Shown here one piece after another: positions 43,982-53,133 of a stretch of DNA of 64,000 bases (positions are counted from its first letter, which is position 1; every line of letters begins with the position of its first letter). The stretch spans positions 241,439 through 305,438 of the forward strand of contig JBLKOM010000001.1 in NCBI GenBank assembly GCA_047602755.1, written 5' to 3'. The translations under genes and the position numbers were made by a program. The stretch is from JACJVV01 sp047602755. GTDB taxonomy: Archaea; Nanobdellota; Nanobdellia; Woesearchaeales; JACJVV01. Below the pieces are notes generated by a model. That model had not been told where the DNA came from, ran no database searches, and saw only the letters and a program-made list of their open reading frames with translations.

Positions 43982-44730
43982 AAATAACAACATTATTAGA
44001 AAATCAATTTAAAAAAAAAGAATTTAATAGAGTAGATATTATTGTAAGATATCTATTTATAGAAAAATATTTTGGGAAAAAATTTGACATAGACGTTATT
44101 AACCTATATATTAAAATGCAAAAGAACAGATTAGGAATAAAAAAATATAATCAAAAAGATTATATTAAAAATTTTGAAGAATTAATAATAAGTTTTAAAA
44201 AAAATAATTATGATTTAAATAAACCAATTATACTAACAGGGCTAAACGAACTATTTGATGGTTCTCATAGAATAGCAGCTGCAATATTTTTCAAAATAGA
44301 TGATATTCCTTGCCAATATGTTGAAAACAAAAAAGTAAAATCATACTCACTAAATTGGTTTAAAAACCAAGTAAATAAAGAAAATAATAAACTATTTACA
44401 AAAAAAGAGATTAAGCTTATAAAAGAATATTTAGAAAAAATAATTCTTAAAAAAATTAAAAATAAAGAAATTAACAATGAAATAAAGCAATTAACAAAAG
44501 AAAAAGAAGAGTTAATAAATAAAAATAAAAAAGAAAAAGAAGAACTAATAAATATAAATAAAAAAGAAAAAGAAAAATTAACAAGAGAAAATAAAATTTT
44601 AAATAATAAAATAAATATACAAAATAAATATATTAATTCTATTCTAAATTCAGAAAGTTATAAATTAGGGAATAAGATTATTAAACCATTATCAAAACTA
44701 AAAAAAAAGTTAGAGAGGAATAAAAAATGA
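43978..44730 (+). CDS. ParB/Srx-like domain protein with long coiled coil, in glycan operon
   Basis: 250 residues. The N-terminal half contains KPIILTGLNELFDGSHRIAAAIFF (about 80-105), the DGxHRxxAA box of the ParB/sulfiredoxin-like fold. The C-terminal half (about 150-225) is an almost pure Lys/Glu/Asn coiled coil, ending with a segment (ILNSESYKLGNKIIKPLSKLKKK) that resembles the tail after coiled coils in some glycosyltransferases. It is not a partitioning ParB: it lacks the central DNA-binding HTH and lies in a polysaccharide operon, overlapping neighbours by 4 nt. A kinase or ATP-dependent role on a sugar lipid is possible; not shown. Confidence 0.6.
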   Translation: MKITTLLENQFKKKEFNRVDIIVRYLFIEKYFGKKFDIDVINLYIKMQKNRLGIKKYNQKDYIKNFEELIISFKKNNYDLNKPIILTGLNELFDGSHRIAAAIFFKIDDIPCQYVENKKVKSYSLNWFKNQVNKENNKLFTKKEIKLIKEYLEKIILKKIKNKEINNEIKQLTKEKEELINKNKKEKEELININKKEKEKLTRENKILNNKINIQNKYINSILNSESYKLGNKIIKPLSKLKKKLERNKK

Positions 44731-45605
44731 AAGAAATAAAACTAAATAATAAAATAATATCTGATAAATCACCAATTTTTTTCATAGCGGAAATAGGCAT
44801 TAATCATAATGGCTCTTTAGAAATTGCAAAAAAAATGATTGATTTAGCATATCTATGTGAAGCTGATTGCGTAAAATTTCAAAAAAGAACACCGGAATTA
44901 TGTGTCCCAGAAGAGCAAAAAAATATTTTAAAAGAAACGCCATGGGGACAAATGACTTATTTTGAATATAAAAAAAGAATTGAATTTGAAAAAGAAGAGT
45001 ATGATGAAATAGATAAATATTGCAAAGAAAGAAACATAATATGGACTGCATCACCTTGGGATATACCAAGCGTAGAATTCCTAGAACAATATGATGTTCC
45101 TTTTTATAAATTACCATCAGCTATGTTAACTAATAAAGAGCTTTTAACAAAAATTAAAGAACTAAAAAAACCAATAATGTTATCAACAGGCATGAGTACA
45201 GAAATTGAGATTGAAAAAGCAATAAAGTTATTAGGAGAAGAAAATTTAATATTATTACATTGTAATTCAGCATATCCAGCTAAAGAAGAAGAATTAAATT
45301 TAAATTATATATCAATACTAAAAGAAAAATATCCTAATATTATCATAGGATATAGTGGACATGAAGTTGGATTCTCAGCATCAATTGTTGCAGCAACATT
45401 AGGAGCAAAAGTGATTGAAAGACATATAACACTAGACAGAGCAATGTGGGGGACTGATCAAGCAGCAAGTTTAGGACCAGACGGACTAAGAAGACTAATA
45501 AGAGACTTGAAATCACTCCCAATATGGTTAGGTGATGGTGTAAAAATTGTAACAGATAGTGAAGAAAAGGTAAAGAAAAAACTAAGAAACATAAATTCAT
45601 TATGA
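44727..45605 (+). CDS. neuB: Nonulosonic acid synthase (NeuB-like), lacking SAF domain
   Basis: Condenses PEP with a mannose-type sugar (ManNAc, ManNAc-6-P or mannose-6-P) to a nine-carbon nonulosonic acid. 292 residues form the TIM barrel: FFIAEIGINHNGS, VKFQKRTPELC, ASPWDIPSVEFL, KLPSAML, PIMLSTGMST, HCNSAYP, GYSGHEVG, ERHITLDRAMWGTDQAASLGP. The C-terminal antifreeze-like SAF domain (about 55-60 residues) found in bacterial NeuB, where it contributes to the partner's active site, is absent: the protein stops soon after the barrel. No NeuC epimerase is in the operon. Confidence 0.9.
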   Translation: MKEIKLNNKIISDKSPIFFIAEIGINHNGSLEIAKKMIDLAYLCEADCVKFQKRTPELCVPEEQKNILKETPWGQMTYFEYKKRIEFEKEEYDEIDKYCKERNIIWTASPWDIPSVEFLEQYDVPFYKLPSAMLTNKELLTKIKELKKPIMLSTGMSTEIEIEKAIKLLGEENLILLHCNSAYPAKEEELNLNYISILKEKYPNIIIGYSGHEVGFSASIVAATLGAKVIERHITLDRAMWGTDQAASLGPDGLRRLIRDLKSLPIWLGDGVKIVTDSEEKVKKKLRNINSL

Positions 45606-46381
45606 TATCAATAATAATCCCTGTTTTTAACGAAGAAAATTATATTCAAAGAACTATAAATTCTATTCTAAAACAATCATATAAGAATTATGAAATAATA
45701 ATTATAGATGACGGATCTAATGACAATACTATTAAAAATATACCAAAAAATAAGAAAATAAGAATACTAAAAAACAAAAAGAATAAAGGAATTGTTTACT
45801 CATTAAATAAAGGAATTAAACATTCAAAAGGAGAATATATTGCAAGAATAGATGCAGGAGACATATCAAATAAAAAAAGATTAGAAAAACAAATCAATGA
45901 ATTTAAAAAAGATAAAAACTTAGGAATAATAGGTACATGGTGTAATTTTATTGACGAAAAGAATAAAGAAATAATAACATTAAGACCACCAACAAATTAT
46001 TCTAAAATAAAAAAAGAGATTTTAAGACATAATCTAATTACACACCCCACATTAATGATAAAAAAGGAAGTAATTGAAGAAATAGGGTCTTACACTGATA
46101 AATTCAAATACAATGAAGATTATGAATTAGTTATAAAATGCATAAAAAAATACAAAGTAAAAAATATACCTGAAATACTTACCACATGCCTAATTAGAAA
46201 AAAAGGATTATCATATAAAAAAGAAAAAAAACAAAGATGGAACTCTATAAAATTAAGAATAAATGCAATTAAAAAATATAACTATCCAAAACATAATGTA
46301 ATACATATTATAAAGCCTTTATTCTTATTAATAATACCTGTTGGAATGAAATATAAAATAAGAGAAATAACACAAAGATGA
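45602..46381 (+). CDS. GT2 glycosyltransferase
   Basis: 259-residue soluble GT-A enzyme. Nucleotide-sugar site: ISIIIPVFNEENYIQRTINSIL, DDGSNDNT and the metal motif RIDAGD (DxD-like). A HPTLMIKKEVIEEIG acceptor-region motif and the base region YNEDYELVIKC follow. Type is typical of O-antigen/teichoic-type sugar adders acting on lipid-linked intermediates at the cytoplasmic face. It overlaps the preceding and following genes by 4 nt. The sugar transferred cannot be told. Confidence 0.9.
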   Translation: MISIIIPVFNEENYIQRTINSILKQSYKNYEIIIIDDGSNDNTIKNIPKNKKIRILKNKKNKGIVYSLNKGIKHSKGEYIARIDAGDISNKKRLEKQINEFKKDKNLGIIGTWCNFIDEKNKEIITLRPPTNYSKIKKEILRHNLITHPTLMIKKEVIEEIGSYTDKFKYNEDYELVIKCIKKYKVKNIPEILTTCLIRKKGLSYKKEKKQRWNSIKLRINAIKKYNYPKHNVIHIIKPLFLLIIPVGMKYKIREITQR

Positions 46382-47187
46382 AGTTTTCAGTATTAATCTC
46401 AGTATATAATAAAGAGAAACCAGAGTATTTAGATCTTTGTTTAAATAGTGTAATAAAAAACCAAACATTGAAACCAACTCAAATCGTTTTAGTTGAGGAT
46501 GGAATATTAACTAGTGAGTTATATAATGTAATAAATAAATGGAAAAAACACCTAACAATACATAAATTAAAAAAAAATCAAGGTCTTGGAATTTCATTAA
46601 GAAATGGATTAGAAAAATGCAAATATAACTATATCGCAAGAATGGATAGTGATGATATATGCCATAAAAACCGATTCCAAAAACAAATTAATTTTCTAGA
46701 AAAGAACAAAAAAATAGACATTCTTGGAACATCAATAAAAGAATTTGACAATATACCCAATGATCTAAAATTTATAAGAAAAGTTCCAAAAAATCACAAA
46801 AAAATAATAGAATTCTGCAAATACAGGTCACCATTTAATCATATGACTGTTATTTTTAATAAAGAAATCATAAAAAAGGCAGGAAACTATAATAATAAAT
46901 TTCCATTTTTAGAAGACTATTATTTATGGTATAGAACAATAAAAAAAGGTGCAATAACAGCAAACTTACAAGAACCATTAGTATATGCACGAACTAATAA
47001 TATGCATCAAAAAAGAAAAGGAATTAAATACCTCAGAAATGAAATAAGACTAAAAAAAGAAATGTACAAAAATAATTTCATAAATATATTCGAATTATCA
47101 ATAAATATTTTTGCAAGAATATTAATAAGATTACTACCTACTACATATATTAAAAAAATATACATAACATTCTTAAGAAACAAATAA
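46378..47187 (+). CDS. GT2 glycosyltransferase
   Basis: 269 residues, paralogous in design to the preceding gene: FSVLISVYNKEKPEYLDLCLNSV, VEDG, the metal motif RMDSDDIC, and NHMTVIFNKEIIKKAG with LEDYYLWYR as catalytic base region. C-terminal 40 residues are hydrophobic and may bind the membrane. WaaE/RfaG-like GT2 enzymes with the YNKExPEYL start often add galactose or rhamnose, but this is not decisive. A 51-bp gap to rfbC follows, the first break in the operon. Confidence 0.9.
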   Translation: MKFSVLISVYNKEKPEYLDLCLNSVIKNQTLKPTQIVLVEDGILTSELYNVINKWKKHLTIHKLKKNQGLGISLRNGLEKCKYNYIARMDSDDICHKNRFQKQINFLEKNKKIDILGTSIKEFDNIPNDLKFIRKVPKNHKKIIEFCKYRSPFNHMTVIFNKEIIKKAGNYNNKFPFLEDYYLWYRTIKKGAITANLQEPLVYARTNNMHQKRKGIKYLRNEIRLKKEMYKNNFINIFELSINIFARILIRLLPTTYIKKIYITFLRNK

Positions 47188-47238
47188 CTAAACTTTCCAA
47201 CAAATAATTATATAAACTAATTCTACATAAAATATTAA

Positions 47239-47775
47239 ATGCAGTTCAAAGTTACAAAACAAAAAATTCCTGAAGTTCTTCTGATAGAACCAAGTATTTT
47301 TGAAGATAAAAGAGGTTTCTTTCTAGAAACATATAGAAAGTCAGAATTTCCCATAAAGGTAGAATTTAAGCAAGATAATCATTCAAAATCAAATAAAAAT
47401 GTTTTAAGAGGATTACATTTTCAAAAATTACCCAAAAAACAAGGAAAATTAATAAGATGCACAAAAGGTTCTATTTTTGACGTTGCAGTAGACATAAGAA
47501 AAGAGTCACCTACATATAAAAAACATGTAGCAGCAATTTTATCAGAAGAAAACAAATATATCCTTTGGATTCCACCAGGATTTGCTCATGGATATCTTAC
47601 ACTAAAAGACAACACTGAAGTTCAATATAAATGCACAGAAGAATACTCAAAAGAACATGATGTAAGTATCCTCTGGAATGATAAAGAACTAAATATAGAT
47701 TGGCCAATTAAAAACCCAATTCTATCAGAAAAAGATAAAAATGCACCTACATTAAAAGAGGTAATTGAAAAGTGA
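47239..47775 (+). CDS. rfbC: dTDP-4-dehydrorhamnose 3,5-epimerase
   Basis: RmlC cupin, 178 residues. DKRGFFLETYRKSEF, the catalytic-His segment NVLRGLHFQ, GSIFDVAVDIRKESPTY, and the active-site IPPGFAHGYLTLKD with Tyr. Acts third in dTDP-L-rhamnose synthesis. Ends GTGA overlapping the start of rfbB by 4 nt, so the two are coupled. Confidence 0.95.
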   Translation: MQFKVTKQKIPEVLLIEPSIFEDKRGFFLETYRKSEFPIKVEFKQDNHSKSNKNVLRGLHFQKLPKKQGKLIRCTKGSIFDVAVDIRKESPTYKKHVAAILSEENKYILWIPPGFAHGYLTLKDNTEVQYKCTEEYSKEHDVSILWNDKELNIDWPIKNPILSEKDKNAPTLKEVIEK

Positions 47776-48761
47776 AAATACTTGTAACAGGGGGTTGCGG
47801 ATTTATTGGCAGTAATTTCATATTACAAATTCTAAAGAAATACCCTAAATATCATATAATCAATTTAGATAAATTAACATATTCTGGAAATAAAAACAAT
47901 CTTAAAGAAATAGAAAAAAATCCAAACTATAAATTTGTAAAGGGAGATATCTGTGACAAAAAACTAGTTAATAAATTAGTTAAAAAAGTTGATACAATTG
48001 TACATTTCGCAGCAGAAAGTCATGTTGATAGAAGTATTTTACATGCTGATGAATTCATAAAAACAAATATCAATGGAACACATATTTTATTAGAAGCAGC
48101 AAGAAGAAACGGAAATAAACGTTTTCATCATATATCCACTGACGAAGTTTTTGGTGCATTAGGAAAAACAGGTAAATTTAATGAAAATACCCCCTATAAT
48201 CCACATTCACCATATTCAGCATCAAAGGCAGCAAGTGATCATTTAGTAAAAGCATATTATAATACATATGGATTACCAATAACGATTTCAAATTGTTCAA
48301 ATAATTATGGACCATATCAATTTCCAGAAAAACTAATTCCATTATTTGTAACAAATTTAATTGACAACAAAAAAGTTCCAGTCTATGGAAAAGGATTAAA
48401 TGTAAGAGACTGGGTCCATGTTCATGATCACAATGAAGCTATTGATTTAATACTACATAAAGGAAAAATAGGTGAAACTTATTGTATAGGTGGGGACGCA
48501 GAAAAAACAAATATAGAAATTACAAAAAATATACTAAGATTATTCCATAAAGGAGAAGATTTAATTGAATATGTTGAAGACAGAAAAGGACATGATTTTA
48601 GATATGCTATTGATTTCTCAAAAATTAAAAAAGAATTAGGATGGTCACCTAAACACTCATTCAAACAAGGACTAAAAGAAACAGTACAATGGTACATAAA
48701 AAATGAAAATTGGTGGAGACCTTTAAAGAAAAAAGTAATAAGTAATGTTACAAAAAAATGA
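47772..48761 (+). CDS. rfbB: dTDP-glucose 4,6-dehydratase
   Basis: RmlB, extended SDR, 329 residues; GTG start overlapping rfbC. NAD-binding GGCGFIGSNF, HFAAESHVDRSI, active-site TDEVFG with YSASKAASDHL (Tyr-Lys), NNYGPYQFPEKLIP, and RDWVHVHDH. Converts dTDP-glucose to the 4-keto-6-deoxy sugar using internal hydride transfer. Part of the rmlCBD cluster; rmlA (thymidylyltransferase) is not in this window. Confidence 0.95.
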   Translation: MKILVTGGCGFIGSNFILQILKKYPKYHIINLDKLTYSGNKNNLKEIEKNPNYKFVKGDICDKKLVNKLVKKVDTIVHFAAESHVDRSILHADEFIKTNINGTHILLEAARRNGNKRFHHISTDEVFGALGKTGKFNENTPYNPHSPYSASKAASDHLVKAYYNTYGLPITISNCSNNYGPYQFPEKLIPLFVTNLIDNKKVPVYGKGLNVRDWVHVHDHNEAIDLILHKGKIGETYCIGGDAEKTNIEITKNILRLFHKGEDLIEYVEDRKGHDFRYAIDFSKIKKELGWSPKHSFKQGLKETVQWYIKNENWWRPLKKKVISNVTKK

Positions 48762-49576
48762 AAATCTTAGTAATAGGAAGTAATGGAATGCTAGGTCATG
48801 ATGTATGTGCAGCATTAAGAAATAATAACATCGAATTTCAAGCATTTAATAAAAATGATTTAGATATTACAAACAAAGACCAAATAAATGAAAAAATAAA
48901 CAATTCATTCTCACATATAATTAATTGTGCAGCATATACAGATGTAGATGGTGCTGAATCAAATAATGAAGACTGTGATAAAATAAATGTATTAGGCACA
49001 AAAAACTTAGCAGATAAATCAAAACAATTAAAGATTCCCTTAATAACAATAAGCACAGATTATGTATTTAATGGAGAAAAACAAGAATATACTGAAGATG
49101 AACAAACAAATCCTATAAATTATTATGGATTAAGCAAAAAAAAAGCAGAAGATTATATAAAACAAAATTTAAAAAAATATTATATAATAAGAACATCATG
49201 GCTATTTGGAAAAAATGGTAAAAATTTTGTTAAAACAATAAAAAACTTAACCACCAAAAACCAAGAAATAAAAGTAGTAAATGATCAACATGGATGTCCT
49301 ACATATACCATAGATTTAGCAAATGCAATAATTAAATTAATAAATGATAATAAAAATTATGGTATTTATCACTTAACTAATTCGAATCCATGCACGTGGT
49401 ATGAATTTGCAAAAGAAATAATAAAATTAACAAATTCAAATTGTAAAGTTATACCTTGTACATCTGATGAATTTCAAAGAAAAACTAAAAGACCAAAATA
49501 TAGTATATTAAGAAATAATAAAACATCAAAATTACCAGACTGGAAAGATGCATTAAAGAGATATCTGGAGGAATAA
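48758..49576 (+). CDS. rfbD: dTDP-4-dehydrorhamnose reductase
   Basis: RmlD, 272 residues, NADPH-dependent last step of dTDP-L-rhamnose formation. ILVIGSNGMLGHDV, INCAAYTDVDGAE, STDYVFNGEKQEYTED, YYGLSKKKAED (Tyr-Lys), IRTSWLFG and NDQHGCPTYT are all diagnostic. Start overlaps rfbB by 4 nt. The ugd start follows its stop by one base. Confidence 0.95.
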   Translation: MKILVIGSNGMLGHDVCAALRNNNIEFQAFNKNDLDITNKDQINEKINNSFSHIINCAAYTDVDGAESNNEDCDKINVLGTKNLADKSKQLKIPLITISTDYVFNGEKQEYTEDEQTNPINYYGLSKKKAEDYIKQNLKKYYIIRTSWLFGKNGKNFVKTIKNLTTKNQEIKVVNDQHGCPTYTIDLANAIIKLINDNKNYGIYHLTNSNPCTWYEFAKEIIKLTNSNCKVIPCTSDEFQRKTKRPKYSILRNNKTSKLPDWKDALKRYLEE

Positions 49577-49577
49577 A

Positions 49578-50864
49578 ATGAAAATATCAATAATAGGAAC
49601 AGGATATGTAGGACTTGTAACAGGAACAGGACTTGCTGATTTAGGCCATGAAGTTATTTGTATAGACATCGACAAAAAAAAGATAGAAAACCTAAAAAAA
49701 GGAATTATCCCTATATATGAAGTTGGATTAAAAGAATTAGTCGATAGAAATATCAAGGAAGGAAGATTAGATTTCTCAACAAGTATCTCAAAAATAAAAG
49801 AAACAGAAGCTGTTTTTATAGCTGTAGGTACTCCTCAAGATGAAGATGGTAGTGCTGATTTAAAATATGTAATCCAAGTTTCAAAAGATATTGGGAAAAA
49901 TTTAAATGATTACAAAGTAATTGTCACAAAAAGTACAGTACCTGTTGGAACTTCCGAAATTGTAAGAAAAACAGTCGAAAAAAATACAAAAATTGATTTT
50001 GATGTAGCATCTAATCCTGAATTTTTAAGAGAAGGTTCTGCAGTTAAAGATTTCTTCACACCTGATAGAATAGTTATAGGAACAGATACAGAAAAAGCAA
50101 AAGAAGTAATGAAAAAAATATATCGTGGAATTGAAAGAACTGGAAAACCAATTTTATTTACTGACATTAAAAGTTCTGAAATAATTAAATATGCATCTAA
50201 TGCAATGCTTGCAACACGAATTAGCTTTGCAAATATGTTATCACAATTATGCGAAAAACAAGGTGCAGATATAACTATGGTTTCAAAAGGCATGGGTCTT
50301 GATACAAGAATTGGACCAAGATTCCTCCATGCTGGAATTGGATATGGTGGAAGTTGTTTTCCTAAAGATGTTAAAGCAATGATTAAAACATTAGACGATA
50401 ATAAATGTGATTCATCAATTCTAAAAAGTGTTGATCAATTAAATAACAATCAACGTAAATTATTTGTTAATAAGATATTAAAAACAATAAATGTAAAAGG
50501 AAAAACTATTGCAATTTGGGGATTAGCATTTAAACCAAAAACAGATGATATGAGACAAGCACCTTCCATCGATATAATTAATGAATTAAAGAAAAAAGGT
50601 GCTAAAATTAAAGCATTTGACCCTGTAGCTGAAGAAAATGCTAAAAAAATGCTAAAAGACATCCAATATTGCAAAAAACCATTAGATACCTTAAAAGATG
50701 CAGATGCTTTAATAGTACTAACTGAATGGGATGAATTTAGAAGCATTGAATTTAAAGATATAAAATCAAGATTAAAATCACCAATAATATTTGATGGAAG
50801 AAATATTTATGACTCTATTTCAGCAAAAGAAGAAGGCATTAGCTATTTTTCAATAGGAAGATAG
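49578..50864 (+). CDS. ugd: UDP-glucose 6-dehydrogenase
   Basis: Twofold NAD+-dependent oxidation of UDP-glucose to UDP-glucuronate. 428 residues, three-domain Ugd fold: ISIIGTGYVGLVTGTGLADLGH, NPEFLREGSAVKDF, EIIKYASNAMLATRISFANM, catalytic Cys in GIGYGGSCFPKD, and AFKPKTDDMRQAPS. Supplies an acidic sugar for the glycan. An AT-rich GGAGG precedes the ATG (49567-49571). Last gene of the plus-strand block; its end overlaps the converging rmd by 15 bp. Confidence 0.95.
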   Translation: MKISIIGTGYVGLVTGTGLADLGHEVICIDIDKKKIENLKKGIIPIYEVGLKELVDRNIKEGRLDFSTSISKIKETEAVFIAVGTPQDEDGSADLKYVIQVSKDIGKNLNDYKVIVTKSTVPVGTSEIVRKTVEKNTKIDFDVASNPEFLREGSAVKDFFTPDRIVIGTDTEKAKEVMKKIYRGIERTGKPILFTDIKSSEIIKYASNAMLATRISFANMLSQLCEKQGADITMVSKGMGLDTRIGPRFLHAGIGYGGSCFPKDVKAMIKTLDDNKCDSSILKSVDQLNNNQRKLFVNKILKTINVKGKTIAIWGLAFKPKTDDMRQAPSIDIINELKKKGAKIKAFDPVAEENAKKMLKDIQYCKKPLDTLKDADALIVLTEWDEFRSIEFKDIKSRLKSPIIFDGRNIYDSISAKEEGISYFSIGR

Positions 50865-51686
50865 ATTAAAAGAATGGATTTTTATTCCCAATTCATTTAT
50901 TTTTGAAACATTTGCTACTAACTCAACAATATCAGCCTTTCGATATTTATTAGAATCTACTTCTACTTTTAAATCCTTACCACTCTCTAAAATCAATTTA
51001 TTTAAAATATCTTTAAGCTTAACACCAACGCCTGAACCAACATTATAAATTTCACCTAAAACACCTTTCTCAAGTAAAATTCTATAGGCATGCACAACAT
51101 CTTTAACATCTGAAAAATCTCTGATAACTTCTAAATTACCAACATAAATTGTATCACCATTTTTAGCTTCATTAATTTGATTTTTAAAAGATGGAATAAC
51201 AAAAGTTGAAGGTTGTCCTTCACCAGTATGATTAAATGAGCGAGAAATAACAACATTAGAAAAATTCAAAGCAATTTTTTCTTGTTCAACCCTAGATTTA
51301 CCATATGGGGATACGGGATTTAAAGGATGCTTCTCATCTATTGGTACATATTCTGGCTTACCATAAACTTCAGCAGAAGAAACTATTAATACTTTTTTAA
51401 CATCTAAACAAGCCTCTAATAAATTTTTAGTGCCATCAATATTAATTTTAAAACATAAAGAAGGATTTTCAAAACTTTTAGAAACAGAACTAAAACCAGC
51501 AAGATGAAATACATAATCTGGTTTAATACTAGAAATCATAGAAAAAACCTTTTCTTTATTAGTTATATCACAATCATAATCACTATCTTTTAAATCACTA
51601 ACAACAACAGAATATCCATTATTTTCTAACTCACGTTTAAGATAAGGACCTACAAAACCTTTACCACCTGTAATTAATGCTTTCAT
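50850..51686 (-). CDS. rmd: GDP-6-deoxy-4-keto-hexose reductase (Rmd-like SDR)
   Basis: SDR of 278 residues: GGKGFVGPYLKREL, FHLAGFSSVSKSF, SSAEVYG, SPYGKSRVEQE (Tyr-Lys), and SRSFNHTGEGQPSTFVIPSF, the last a motif of Rmd-type reductases. With gmd directly upstream (4-nt ATGA overlap) it would turn GDP-4-keto-6-deoxymannose into GDP-D-rhamnose or a GDP-6-deoxyhexose isomer. The stereochemistry is not readable from the motifs alone. Confidence 0.85.
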   Translation of the reverse strand: MKALITGGKGFVGPYLKRELENNGYSVVVSDLKDSDYDCDITNKEKVFSMISSIKPDYVFHLAGFSSVSKSFENPSLCFKINIDGTKNLLEACLDVKKVLIVSSAEVYGKPEYVPIDEKHPLNPVSPYGKSRVEQEKIALNFSNVVISRSFNHTGEGQPSTFVIPSFKNQINEAKNGDTIYVGNLEVIRDFSDVKDVVHAYRILLEKGVLGEIYNVGSGVGVKLKDILNKLILESGKDLKVEVDSNKYRKADIVELVANVSKINELGIKIHSFNLSSY

Positions 51687-52711
51687 TTTATATTATTCAA
51701 ATCATACTCAATCATGTCCTTAACCAATAGCTTTAAATCATATTCAGGTTGCCATCCTAATTCCTTTTTTGCTTTTGAAGGATCACCTAATAATAAATCA
51801 ACTTCTGCTGGCCTATAAAATTTAGGATCAATTGTTAAAACTATTTCTCCAGTATCTTTACGAATATAAGTCTCTTCAACTCCATTCTTTCCATTACTCT
51901 CAACTTCAAGACCTACTTCAGAAAAAGCCATCTCTAAAAACTCTCTTACAGTAGTTGTAACGCCTGTTGCTAATACAAAATCATCAGGTTTTTCCTGTTG
52001 CATTATTAACCACATCCCTTTAACATAATCTTTTGCATGACCCCAATCACGTTTTGCATCAATATTACCTAGTGAAAAAGATTTTGATAGACCTTTTTTA
52101 ATTTTAACAACTTCTTGTGTTATTTTCTTAGTAACAAAATTTTCTCCTCTTCTTGGTGACTCATGATTAAATAAAATTCCATTACACACAAACATATTAT
52201 AACTTTCGCGATAATTTTTGCATATCCAAAATGCATAAAGTTTAGCAACACCATAAGGACTTCGTGGATAAAAAGGAGTATTTTCTGACTGAGGTATCTC
52301 TACAACTTTACCATACAGTTCTGATGTAGATGCTTGATAAAACTTAATTTTCTTACCTGTTTGATCCTGAAGTTTTCTTATTGCTTCAAGAAACCTAACT
52401 ACACCTACTCCATCAACATCAGCAGTATATTCTGGGATATCAAAACTTATTCGTACATGACTTTGTGCTGCAAGATTATAAACTTCATCAGGAATGACTT
52501 CTCTTAAAATATTATTAATTGATGTAGAATCTGCCAAATCACCGTATAAAAGCTTAAAATTTGGGTTATTATGAATATGCTCAATTCTAACTCTATTAAA
52601 AGTTGACGTTCGTCTAACAATACCATAAACTTCATAACCTTTCTCAAGAAGCAATTCAGCTAAATAACTTCCATCTTGACCCGTAACACCTGTAATTAAT
52701 GCTTTTTTCAT
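51683..52711 (-). CDS. gmd: GDP-mannose 4,6-dehydratase
   Basis: Converts GDP-mannose to GDP-4-keto-6-deoxymannose. 342 residues from the ATG at 52711, which has AAAGG about 8 nt upstream; a GTG at 52732 would add seven residues before the nucleotide-binding strand. Motifs: ALITGVTGQDGSYLAELLL, RRTSTFNRVRIEHI, NLAAQSHVRISF, YQASTSELYGKV, YPRSPYGVAKLYAFW, FNHESPRRGENFVTRKI-like, RDWGHAKDYV, RPAEVDLLLGD. First gene of a two-gene minus-strand operon starting next to the origin-like region. Confidence 0.95.
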   Translation of the reverse strand: MKKALITGVTGQDGSYLAELLLEKGYEVYGIVRRTSTFNRVRIEHIHNNPNFKLLYGDLADSTSINNILREVIPDEVYNLAAQSHVRISFDIPEYTADVDGVGVVRFLEAIRKLQDQTGKKIKFYQASTSELYGKVVEIPQSENTPFYPRSPYGVAKLYAFWICKNYRESYNMFVCNGILFNHESPRRGENFVTKKITQEVVKIKKGLSKSFSLGNIDAKRDWGHAKDYVKGMWLIMQQEKPDDFVLATGVTTTVREFLEMAFSEVGLEVESNGKNGVEETYIRKDTGEIVLTIDPKFYRPAEVDLLLGDPSKAKKELGWQPEYDLKLLVKDMIEYDLNNIK

Positions 52712-53045
52712 TATAAAAACCTTTATAGACACATAATTTAATTTTTAACAATCTCGTTCATCTTTTTAAAATATTTTATTTAAATATAAATATAATTAAA
52801 ATAATTGTGTGAAATAAAGAATTAAGAATATAATTATATTACTAAATTATCACAAAAATATTTAAAAAGATTTTAAATTATTTTATTAAAAGTTAAGAAA
52901 ATTTAAAACAATTATAAAGTTAAAAAAAGAATATAATATTTTTTTATGCATTATTTAGCTATATATTAATTTTTAAAACATTTTTAGCATTTTAAAGCTT
53001 TATTTTTTGGAAAATAAGTTATTTAACCACTATTTAGCTATAAAA

Positions 53046-53073
53046 GTATCATTAACGTCTCATTAGAGTCTCA
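53046..53073 (+). repeat. Left cluster of 11-bp phased repeats (3 copies)
   Basis: GTATCA at 53046, GTCTCA at 53057 and GTCTCA at 53068, exactly 11 bp apart. Following bases are similar (TTAAC, TTAGA, TAAAT). One face of the helix is presented to a bound protein. Confidence 0.7.
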
Positions 53074-53077
53074 TAAA

Positions 53078-53100
53078 TTTCCATAGGAAATGAAGGGGTG
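53078..53100 (+). promoter_or_regulatory. Origin recognition box (ORB/mini-ORB)-like element
   Basis: A perfect dyad TTTCC-ATA-GGAAA (53078-53090), then TGAA, then GGGGTG. This is the architecture of the archaeal Orc1/Cdc6 binding site: TTCCA..GGAAA dyad, a short A-rich spacer and a G-string. Only one copy was seen in this spacer, whereas well-studied origins often have several. Confidence 0.5.
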
Positions 53101-53133
53101 TTAATTAGATATATTCAAAACAAGAAATTAAAA

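Noticed and set aside
43978..44730. Chromosome-partitioning ParB marking the origin or a plasmid
   Set aside because: It lacks the ParB HTH and dimerisation domains, has no ParA neighbour and is coupled to glycan genes.
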